Source of the DNA: Burhinus oedicnemus
Taxonomy: Eukaryota > Chordata > Aves > Charadriiformes > Burhinidae
Assembly: GCA_008921705.1 (NCBI GenBank)
Contig: VFFE01007738.1
Span: 152,113 to 216,112, forward strand
DNA: 64,000 nucleotides
Direction of reading: 5' to 3'
In this document: piece by piece, positions 22,841 to 33,530 of the stretch
Numbering within the stretch: position 1 is the stretch's first letter
Layout: the number at the start of each line of letters is the position of its first letter
Notes under the pieces: generated by a model
Told to the model about the DNA's origin: nothing
What the model saw: the letters and a program-made list of their open reading frames with translations, nothing else
Databases searched by the model: none
Made by a program: the position numbers and the translations under genes

Positions 22841-24420
22841 ACAAGTCATAGGAAGGGAAGTCAAGGCAGGTCCTCTGTCTCCCAGTACAGGGAAGTTCTC
22901 CTGTGCATCCTTGTTCTCCTCTCTGGGGACTCCCCACTGCTGGTGTGGACCAGACCCAGTGGTCCCAGACCTTCCCCTCTCCTCAGTGCAGCCAGGGCCT
23001 ACAATGCTTCCCTGAAAGGCAGATATTTCTTTGAGATCCCTCAGGTGAAAAACAGCAATGAAGGTAAGTTCATGGTGGCCAAGTGATCCACACCTGAGCT
23101 AATTCTTTTATAAAAACAGGGAAAGGGGGGAATTACACAAGCAGATGCTGCTTTTCAAAGGCACAACTTGGGCAGCTAACTTCAGGAAGAGTCTGGGCTG
23201 GGAAGAAGTCCCGTCCATTGGAGAAGCAGACCTTCCTGTAATGCATATGCCTGCCACCCCAAAGATGAAAATGTTCAAGACATTCATTTATTTAGGTGTT
23301 GGGTACTTAGTGTTTGGTTTTGTGAACCCCATTCCAAACAGACCGTCTTACCCGCTTTGCTTTCTGGGAAGCCTATGAGCTTAACCAAGGATATGGCTCC
23401 ACTCAAGGAGACAAGGAAGAGACCAAGAAAAGGAGTAGCTGTCAACACTCAGCCCATGGTACTTAAAGATGACACAGAGAGCCTCTACACTTGATTTCTT
23501 TTGGAAAGTTATGGATAGCTAAGATTTTCCAAAAACTGTCATTTGCCTTAAACATTTCTAAGTAGACTTCAAGGCAAAAGCAGACATCTTTCAGGACCAT
23601 CCAGGCTTGATTGCCTCTCTCCCAGCATCTATATAGAGAGACTACAATATTTCAAGACTGTCTGTGTGTGGCAACACAGTACTGTACTATTTGTTCAATT
23701 AATTACTTAACACAGAGAGATACTCAAGATAATATCCTCAGAAATATTTACAAGGTCTTCTGGAGGCAGACCTCAGTTTGCTCTTTGCATGCTTTGAACA
23801 AAATGAAAGCTGTGTGGGTGCATTTAAAGCACATTGCACAAGCTTGCTAGTCTATTAGCTGGGGTCACACAGCTTCTGCTTGACTCACGGCATGAGCAGA
23901 GCAAGGGAACATCTGCCTGCAGAAAACCATTTAGACATACGCTCGCATTTATTGCTCTGACTGTGAAGTCATTGGCTTCATAACTTACATTAATATAAAT
24001 TTGAAAAATGTATCCTTTATATGAACGAAGGAAGCTCTATAAGCTCTTCTGGCCAGAGGGCTAAACATGCTTACTGAATTATTATCTTCTCCATCAGGTT
24101 ATACGGCTTTTCTAAATATAGGTCCATTGCAAATTCTGGAAGTTTATGAATTTATTTGAGCCACAAAAGGTGGTGGATTTAACGAGCTATAGAAATAAGA
24201 AGCATAATGAAAGACAGCTTCACCAAAGAGCAAGTCACTTTTTGAGGAATACAAACAGAAAATTTGAAATAGCTGATATAATTTAAAAACAGATGGGACA
24301 TGAAGCTTTAAAATTATATTTTACTCTTTCCATCTCATGACTCCAAAGTGCTGCCAAATTGCATAAGTAGATGGCAGCCAAAGTAATAACAGGCATTTTC
24401 ACTTGCTCTCTCCTTTTATA
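22841..24420. other. Single-copy DNA, no gene recognised
   Basis: Only short open frames are present. A 77-base segment, 22987-23063, has a strong acceptor and a perfect AAG|GTAAGT donor and is described among the leads. Confidence 0.5.
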
Positions 24421-24421
24421 C

Positions 24422-24461
24422 GTACATACACACATATATACAGAGAGAGAGAGAAAGAGAT
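24422..24461. repeat. Compound microsatellite (CA/TA/GA)
   Basis: The stretch runs from ACATACACACATATATA into a GA run (CAGAGAGAGAGAGAAAGAGA). It is a short, imperfect compound dinucleotide repeat. Confidence 0.85.
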
Positions 24462-24840
24462 GATCCGTGAGAACGGAATTTCAATGAAAGTATTGCCAGG
24501 AATTTTCTTTTCTATTTTACTTTCTATGGTCCTCAATTCTTCTAAGAAGCAAGTCAGCCCTGGTTTGTTCCTTGACACACCAAGAAATTCTGATTAACCT
24601 TAAATCGAATACAAATTAAAGAGGAATGATGGGTTTTAACTGATGATTAAAATCATACTTAGCTCTTAAGCACTAACTGGTCACAAAGCAGAATCTAGAT
24701 GAGACGTTAAGAAATTTCAAGTACTTAAAATGCAAGTAACCCCTCAATGGAGATATGTATCTCCATTTGCTAAAGGTCCTCCTTCCTCTTCCTGTGGGCA
24801 TCCTGATGTACACACTTCTTACATCAAGGCACAGTAGTCG

Positions 24841-24886
24841 AGGAGAGGAGAGGAGAGGAGAGGAGAGGAGAGGAGAGGAGAGGAGA
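24841..24886. repeat. Pentanucleotide microsatellite (AGGAG)n
   Basis: About nine uninterrupted copies of the 5-base unit AGGAG form a 46-base all-purine run on the + strand. The absence of interruptions suggests a young locus, likely to vary in length between individuals. Perfect purine/pyrimidine runs of this kind can also adopt triplex structure. Confidence 0.97.
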
Positions 24887-27800
24887 TGATGAACGGCCTC
24901 TTCCTGGAACTACCACTAACAGGATGGAGGATGGAGAATCTCAATGACTGTGTAGGACTCTGGAGTCACGTTCAGCAGTCTACTTAGTTGTCCTGATTTA
25001 TTGATTTTTTGAGCTGTGAGATCATGGACTTGATGTGCTGTGTTTTGGTACAATATAAGCAGACTTGCAGTTTATGAAAAAAAACCAATTATGTTGTCAC
25101 TGAAGTATATAACCACACACACACATTCAAATATACCTGAAATAAAAAAGAACCCTCAGCATGAAAAAAACACTTTTTAAAATCAACCTAAACAAGCAAT
25201 TCTTGACTTATTCCCAAGCTGAGACTTTGTGATCTATTTTTTGGTTGGAGGATTTTTTGCAGTGAAGTCACAAACCCTTGAAAATAAAGTATTATAATGA
25301 AAAGTCTGTGAGACCCTAAATTGTAGCAGCAGGAACAGTGCTCCTATAATATTAAGAAAAAAATTCATACAGCTACTTTAAAAGCAGAGTAATAGCCAAA
25401 CAGCATAAAATGACATCAAACCCAAAACACAGCAGCATTTTAATAGAAGAGAGTAAATTCATCATTCTGGCAGTCAGTAATTTTATAAAAGCTCCTGTTC
25501 TCATTATGCCTTTTAGTGTTTTAACTACAGATGAAAAATGGAAACAATTTTAGGCTATTCCCGGCAGACTCAAGTAGGTTTAAGGGTAGCTGACCAGATG
25601 GAAGAGGCTTACTTATAAAGCACTATGTTTTACCTTCCGTTCCCTCTGGCACTGAAAAGAGAGGAAAGCACTTCTGAAAATTTCAGGCTCTGCTTGTGGA
25701 AGCAGTAATATATGTTTAGCTAAAATTATTTTAAATAGGCTGCAGTTACTGCTGAATTTACTATAATAAAAACAATTGAAATGTGTTTCATGTAACACAA
25801 GAAGCGGCTGGGGAACCAGCAGTCTTTGAAGAATATAACTTCAAGTTAGTATAGGGAAAGCAGTCTGCACTTGAAAAAATAGATGTGTTCTGTAGTGAAA
25901 CACAAGAGGCCATAGGTCAGGAAAGGTTTATATGGAACATGCATAATAGGCATTTAAAGCTGTTGCCAGGAAAAACCCTAGTTCTGGAGCAGTGAAGCAA
26001 AGTATTGTTCTCTTGGCCTTTGGTTTGATTCCTACTTCATGTGCATGAAAACAAGTTTTGTCTTCTGAGTATCCAGTGCAATGAGGCTATTCTTTGTCTC
26101 AGCACATTCAGAACCATATACGATGTGCAGTACAGGGTTTGAAACAGATTAATTCATCAAAAATCTCTGTCCATTTTAACAGGCCATAGTCAACAGGACT
26201 CAGCTGACTCCTCCCACTCCATTCCTATGATAAAATATCTCTGACAATATTAATTGGGATCCAGTTCTAGTCACACTGACACTAGTATGAATTCAATGAC
26301 AACAGTAGGATAAGCATAATATTCCCTACCCAAACCAAGTTCATCACACAAACTGCAAATATTTCCGTCATTTTAACTTGGAATGGTCACTAAAATGCAC
26401 TATTAGGCTTTTAGCAATAACATGACAAGAAACAGAATGCCAGTCTTTTATTATGTTAAAAAAGCTTTTTTTTGTGGGTATCAGCATGAGCAAACTCATG
26501 TCCACAAGCAATGTATTTGTGACTTTTTTATTAACTGTCACTCAGTCAGCAATGTTGGATGCTCTGTGTTTGGCTGTTATATAAAACTAATGGATTTTGA
26601 ACTTTTACTAAAAAAGTGTCACTAGGATGCAAGTGTTGTGTTCAATGCCCAGCCTGGAGATCAAAGCCAGTAATAAGATTCTCTGTGTGATTTCTGTTGA
26701 AAATGCATTCAATAGTTCACCCTGAGCTATTGTGTGGTGCTTCTGGGGAGGGTAAAACTCATAACACTTTCAAAGTAAGGAGTGACTTTTGAAGTAGGCA
26801 ATAAAAGTGGAAGGGATTTAGCAAACAAGATTTAGTCTAAGTATAAACAAGAAATTAATACGTTGATAGCACAAATGAAAATAGTCCGGACCTGTTGGTG
26901 CATAAGTGACCCAGTGGCAACACACCAGTTCCATAGACAGTATCTCACAAGTGCCAATGTGTCTGGTCACCTTTCATATAGCCAAAAAAAGCTCATATCC
27001 ATTTTTTCTTATTGAAATGAATTTCACTGCAAATGCAGAGTAAGGCTTGGACTCTTCAAATAATGTAAGAAAAAGAGCCACTTTGTCATTTTCTCCCAAA
27101 CAATACAAGTTAGATTGTGCAATGCCATTGATTTCACCACTCCAGTTCCTTCCTGACCTGATTATACCTGAAAGTGTAAAAGATGAGTAATTCAAATCCA
27201 TGGATGAACATGAGATACAGGCTAAGAACGAGTGTTTGGAGCTTGATTGTTAGGGACCTAATATGTTTCTGATTTTTCCACTAACTTTTATGTAAAGTGC
27301 AGTGTGTCTAAAATAAATTGCAATAAAGGCTAAGAAATGAAGCCTAGGAAATCTAGCAAAGGAGATATTATTCAATAAATAGTAAGTTTATTGCCCAGTT
27401 TGTTAAAGGATGTAATTAATAGCATTATTGCAATTGAAACTTGCAGACATTATATGTTTGAGCCCATGGTTTGTTCTCCTTTTGTGCTTATACTACCTTA
27501 GTTTACAGAAGCTGAGCTAGTGAAATCCATGGGGGAAGATTTTCTTTCAGACATACTGCCTGCTATCAAGAGCTGGGCTCTGATAGCTTTCTGATATGAC
27601 CACTTGCCTGGCAGGCATCTTGGTCTTTTTCTTATATATCAAACTGAATAGAAGTTTCTTTGATTTACAAGTCTTTAAGGGATAAAGATCAAACTTACAC
27701 CTTTAGAGTTAAAAAAAAAAATAAAGCTGGATGAGGGTTTTAGGAAGAAGAAAAACTGAACAAGAAACAGAAATTGGGAACGAAGATTCTGGAAAGAAAA

Positions 27801-30800
27801 CACAGGAACATCCAAACCTGCACACAAATCTAAAGATGTGCTTGAGAGAGCCAGAGTAAGTGTGCAGATAAGCAGCGGGAAATCGGTCAGAAACTGGCTT
27901 TAACTTCCCTGTCTTTTACAAATTTATTTTAGGCTAGTAATTATGGTAGTTTTCCTATAGACAGAACCAGTGTCTTGGCACAATCTCCTGACTATAATGC
28001 TCTGAACTACTTTACCCTTCCACACCTTTACAGATTTTATAAGACTTACTATCTTATTGTTATACAGTTGTTCTGTTTATATGATGCAGTGACTACCAGA
28101 ATGCCTTCTTATTCCTGCCACTTACAGCTGTGGGAGTGTATTTGCATTTTACTACATAAATGTCCAGCATGAATAAACAGGGAAGTTAAGCAGATATTTT
28201 GATTTTCTTTTCATTGTACAATCTTTGCAGTAATACTCCTGAGACATGTTTATGTATTGCATGGACTATATCACCCATTTGTACTTATTTTGCACAACGT
28301 CCTCTTAAATACCTGTGTATTGGTATGCCCATATGGTTCAGTCTGCACTGCACACAAGAATGAGTGGTAAATATCAGGGCAGGGGTCAGTAGTTAAGACT
28401 AGAGAGGTGTAAAAGGATTCTAAAAATCAAGTTACAACTTGTAGTCCTTCCCACACACCTCATCAAAACCACATAAAAAGAAAATCAACAACCTCAGTAA
28501 GCTGATGAATTCTACTTATTTGACTTTCATGAGTACTGATTGTATTGAAGGTTTTCATAGGAGTCAAGTTAACAGTATTTCATCCTTGCCATGTAAACTG
28601 CAGTTGTCTAATCCAGCTAATTAGGATGAAAGCCAGATTATGTTGAACTCTGCAGTGAATTATGCTCCTGAATCCAGTATTTCATCCCTAGTTATGATTT
28701 AAAAATACCGACATCAATTATTAGCAGTTCCACACACGGTACTCATCAGCTTATAATACTCACTTACCTTGAGCATTGTACATTTAGGTCTTACAACAGT
28801 CAGGTAATAGTTGTCAGGTCATATTCACTTCAAGGCAACTCAGATATGTGGGCAAGACAAACTTTTACTTCTCCAAAGATAAAAGGAGACAGACTAAGAA
28901 ATTAATCTAGTAGCCGTAAGAGGAAGGCAGGGGAACAGTAATGGAGCCATGAGGAGATCCCTGAAGATGTGACTGGTAATTGCTGCTGACACTATATAGT
29001 CCTAGTAATTACAGCTGCTGCAGCCCCATGCAGACTTATTTGTCCATCAGTAGTGATATGGCATCAGCCAGTTAGCTTTCCAACTCTCTAAGGTATGCAA
29101 AACACTCAGAAATTTGGCCATTTGTCTGCCCCTCAGCAGTGCAATGTCCACAAAGCAAAATCGAGTATTGCATAATTGGAAGCCAGGACCCCTAAAACAG
29201 ACAGTTCAAGTGGCTTGTCCAAGGCAGGTAGATAGTGGGAATTCTGCTTGTGGTTCATAGGGAATTTTGTCCCCTTGGTTTGCACTCCCAAGAAAACGTG
29301 TTTTGTTGTTGATGTGCCAGTTCAGCAAACGGTTTAAATATGTACTTCATGAAAAGAAATGCTTAAAAATCAGAGTGCTGACAGACTTTCCTGAAACAGA
29401 CTCATACAAATATCCACTTATTGTCCAGTGTACTGCTTGCAAAAAGTTACTATTTCATTTGTGTCGCCAGGCACTTATTCTAGTTTTGCAGCCAGAGCTG
29501 CAGTTTCAGAGAAGTCATACCTACTGAGAAGCAATTAGATGTACAAATTAAAAGGAAGAGTCTGGCAATAACTATTTTTTCTTCATAACGTGGTATCTAC
29601 ATGACAAGAGGATTTCTAAGAGTGAAGGACATCTTCACAATTGCTGAAGGCTGTGCAGTGAATGCTTTTATATAGCACCAGCAGCACAGCCACAGCAAAT
29701 TGAACTATGTCAATGAAAGTTGCATTGATTCTTCTTGCATGGGCTACTTGAGCATTAGCCCCAAGGATTTGTCATGACTGTGTTCCAAGTTTATTGAAGA
29801 CAGTCATTAGAGAGCAGCAAATCATCATCCATAGGATTGCAATCTACAGTTACTCAGCTATGTAAGTCACATACTCAAGCTCACTGTTTGCATATTGATT
29901 ATAGCTTGGCCTTAACAATTTGTCACCTAACTTCCCATCCCTATTTTTTATGAATTCTATCATTAAGTGACTGTTCGTGATTTCATTATAAAGTCTATTT
30001 CTCCTTAGTGAACTCTTAACAATTGATGATAGGTCAGAAATTGGCTAGTCCTCTTGGGAAAAAAGTAAAAAATTCAGCCTGAAATAGAATTGGTGTAATT
30101 TTTTTTAAAGGAATCTGGCTAACTTGCATTGCTATTGTTGTATAAAGAGTGTTAGGTAATTTTTAAAGTTTGACTGGAAAATGTCCTTATGTCATCAGTT
30201 ATTCTTGTGCATTTTTAAAGACATATTTGGAGAATTCATAGGTATATCCAACCTTATTTCCCCTTAATATTAGCAAGAATTGAAAGCATCTGCCTAAAGC
30301 TATAAAAATACAGAATTAATTGATAATATATAGTTCAATACTGTGAAGAAGATGCTGCCCAGCTACAGCATCTGAGCAAAAGATACAGTACGCATGATTC
30401 CTGCATGTATACTATAAAGATTCTGCACCCTTCTTGTATTAAATGGAGAAAAAAATTAAAAAATAAAAAATATTAATGCTGTTTGATAAACAGAGATAAA
30501 GATAAATGTAGACTTTGGATCTGAGCACTTTATCTGCAATCCTGCAAAGCCGGAGAACTACAAAAAGATTTACTGACTTTGAAGTTGTGCAGTTCAGTTA
30601 TACTTAAAGACATTTTGTTTAGCAGAATAATCACTGTTTTGCAAATTGCACCCAATTTATGCCCAGTACCAATGAATGACTAGTTAATATTTGGATCCTC
30701 CACCAATATTGAGAACTACTGTTCTGCATGAGTTTATATTCACATTCTGTTTACAGCAAGCAGGGAAAATCTTTAGCAGATAGTACTAAGCCTGAAACTT

Positions 30801-30879
30801 TTTAAAATAAATAGGTCCATCACACATTAAAGCAGACTTATCATGATTTAGGCTGGGCTGGCTACTAAATAAATGACAG
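24887..30879. other. AT-rich single-copy DNA, no gene recognised
   Basis: Open frames are 95 codons or fewer with no recognisable product. A short CA run lies at about 25112-25125. The part at about 27370-27460 has many ATTA/TAAT cores and is a possible conserved non-coding element. A-rich runs occur at about 27710-27724 and 30448-30472. Confidence 0.55.
29180..29245. repeat. Possible ancient MIR-like SINE core
   Basis: The run 'TTCAAGTGGCTTGTCCAAGG' followed by 'CAGGTAGATAGTGGGAATTC' resembles the conserved MIR core ('AAGTGACTTGCCCAAGGTCAC', with AGTGG downstream). It is short and decayed. Confidence 0.28.
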
Positions 30880-31275
30880 ATGCTCTCTCTAACCTTTGGA
30901 TTCTGGATTCAGGAATGCACAGATTGGGATCAAAGGCAGACAAACAGAGTCCTCCTCAGACGCCAGCCATTGAAGAAAGAGGCTGACCCCTTTGATCCCT
31001 CAGCTTTTATACTGAGCATGGGGCAGATGGGATGGAATACCCTGTTGGTCAGTTTTGGGTCACCTGTCCTGGCTGCTCCTCCCTGCAGGTGTGATCCCTC
31101 TACACTCTACTGCTTATGGCCCTGCCTCTTGATACATAACAAAGTTGGCTGCCCTTGGTTGTTATAGCAATGAGTACAAGCAAAAACCTCTCTGCATACC
31201 ATTCCTTGGCATCAACTATAAACATCAGACACTATCTGCTAGAAGCAGCCACTTTCTGAAAAGTATGCCGTTAAT
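30880..31275 (-). mobile_element. Solo LTR fragment, avian ERVL-like
   Basis: On the minus strand the order of blocks resembles an avian endogenous-retrovirus LTR. A U3-like part ends in a 'GACCAACAGGGTATTCCATC' type block. 'CATGCTCAGTATAAAAGCTG' follows, with the TATA box at 31005-31011. Downstream sequence runs to about 30880. No second LTR, primer-binding site, polypurine tract or retroviral gene was found within several kilobases, so it is a solo LTR or fragment. The edges are approximate because the terminal TG/CA and target duplication could not be fixed. The family name comes from memory and should be checked against an avian repeat library. Confidence 0.6.
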
Positions 31276-32961
31276 TTCAGAGAGTGCCATTATTTAGAAG
31301 AGACTTAACTGAAAAGTCAGACTACTGAATAGAAAATTGGTTCTGTTCTATGTCAAACCAGGACAAGACTTTACAGTACAGGTCTCACAGTACTTGAGCA
31401 GGATCGAGTTCCTAAGGCCCTTCTGTGAAGATAGGTTCTAAGCATTCCTTACATATTGCAGGATCTAACCTCATACTATGTAACATAGGGATGCTGACAC
31501 ACCAAGCTGACTTTCTTCATTGAATATCCCATAAAACTTAGAAATATTGACAGCTAAGGTTGACCTTTCTTGTTATATGTTTATTGATTGTGCTTTTTAT
31601 TATTTAATGATGCCTTTATGGTGGGACCATGTTACAGAAGATCAATTTTAAGTGTTAACCTTGCCTTTGACAATTTTTTTAGCTACAAAGCAAGACTAAG
31701 TGTTACTGTGATATTTCTGTGGGTTAAACAAATTGATAAATAAATTTGAAATACTTTTCATATTCATAAATCTTAAAGAAAAATCTAGTGGAAATAAGTG
31801 CAAATTATACTGAAATGAATGGAATAGGTTTTTCTAAAACCCATGAACTTTAATCTAAAAAATCATATTTCTATTTATTTTTAATTTATCTTTTAATTAT
31901 TCCCATCTTTATAATGTTCAAGATTCTTTTAAATTATCACCATTGTGTACAATGTTATATTCTATTTTCTATAATCTACAGCACTTTTCTTGCAATACTT
32001 GAAAAAAAGAACTTAAGTGGATCTTATCAGGAAATTGCATTCTTAAGATGTTAGCCTTTTTGAGATTTTTTTGGGGAAAAAGGTCATGTAAAATTACAAT
32101 AGAATTTTGAACTCCAAAGCATTCATAAGTGGAAAAACAAGTCTCCCTGAAACCTCAGCTGTTACACTAGAAATAGCCATATATTTTAATTCTGAAGTGT
32201 TTCTTTATAATATGAACAGTTTTCTTCTCATCTATACCTGTTTCTCAGTTCAAAATAAAAGTAATTTCAAACCCAAAACCATGGGACTTGCCTTTTCAAA
32301 AATATCAAAAGAAAACATTTTTATATCTTTAAACATTTTCCATTTAAATACACTGAAAATCATGTATTTCCAAGTTTTTATGAGCCAGCTTTTTCTGAAC
32401 GCAAAATTCCCAACTATTCTTTCTAATGATTCAATTTATAACATCATATTTAAATGTTATTTATCCTTTGCAGGTTTCATTTAAAAAATCTCAAAAGTTT
32501 AGTGCAATAAAGTTGCTTTTAAAACCTATTTTTTTGGTATCCAGAAGAAAAATATCTCTCTTGGTAAGATAAATGGCCTGCAAATATCTGTAAATTAGAC
32601 CAAGATACATAGCAAGTTGACATTTATGAGTAATGCTTTAACCTGCAAATGACTGAGCATACTGGCCTTAGGCCAGCTAAACAAGCAATGGGTTATTCCC
32701 TGTATGAAGTTTAATCCATGCATAAGTTTTTTAGAATATTAGAGAACAGTACTCAGCATCTAGCAGATAGACTGTATAAAAATCATTTTAGGAAATGTAC
32801 AGTGGACTTAAAATTTTGTTGTGAGGGGGGTATAAACGCAGCAATGGGACCCCTTAACTCATAATCATGTAGGAGATAAATGTCAGACAAAATGTCAGTA
32901 TGATTCAAAGAAGTATCACGGAAATGCTCAAGCTGTATCACTAGGACACGCATTATCTTAC

Positions 32962-33030
32962 CTGAACTAGCTCATTCAGTGCTCTCTCAGGCAACTTTAT
33001 GATGTACTTCACTGGGCAGTGTAGATACAT
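32962..33030 (-). other. Exon-like 69-base segment, minus strand
   Basis: On the minus strand a pyrimidine-leaning acceptor (TTCCTTTGTTTAAATCTCAG) lies at the 33031 side and a CAG|GTAAGA donor at the 32961 side. The 69 bases between are 23 whole codons in phase 0 at both ends. Only that frame is open; the other two contain stops. The peptide contains 'CPVKYIIKLPERALNELVQ'. It looks protein-like but matches no family I can name. No partner exon in a compatible frame was established, so it may be a pseudo-exon. Confidence 0.22.
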
Positions 33031-33410
33031 CTGAGATTTAAACAAAGGAACTTGGGCTTGGTGAAGCTTAAACTAGACAGTCAGCAAGGGTGAGAGTAAT
33101 TAAAAAAAATGACCAAAGAACCAGTATCAACTATATGGGTTTCAACAGTAAAGATTGTATTTCTTTTAAAAGGCGTTTTTCCAGTTCAGTGCATTGGCCT
33201 AGATGAATGAATGTGAACAAAGTCCATGGCTTGCACTAAGTTCTATCGTAACAATAATTCTGTCTAGCTCTCCAATTATTCATCTATGAATATTGGCTGC
33301 ATTATGAAGAGTAAATTCAAAGGCCACAGTCAACTAGTTTTGCTACCAGGTGCAAATATAGAACAAATACAATGAGTTCATAGGACTTTATTCATTGAAA
33401 AAATGAAGAG

Positions 33411-33530
33411 AAAGAGGAATTCAACCCAAGTTTTCCTGGCTGAATGGATGCCTGAGTGCGTGAGGTAGAAAAAAACATGCATGAGACAAATTGATGGACA
33501 GTACGTTCAGGTCCCAGTGCTGAAAGCCTA
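33411..33530. repeat. Possible ancient tRNA-derived SINE relic
   Basis: 'AATTCAACCCAAGTTTTCCT' with 'GGATGCCTGAGTGCG' following is reminiscent of the complement of a tRNA-type SINE head. A GTTCAGGTCCC B-box-like string lies at about 33506-33516. The match is weak and edges are approximate. Confidence 0.2.

Noticed and set aside
28766..28871. Minus-strand segment with a perfect AAG|GTAAGTG donor and fair acceptor
   Set aside because: All three frames have stops, so it is not coding. It could only be a non-coding exon, and nothing else supports that.
32107..32484. 125-codon + strand frame
   Set aside because: Its composition is Phe/Asn/Lys/Ile-rich as expected of AT-rich DNA, its length is within chance, and it has no domain.
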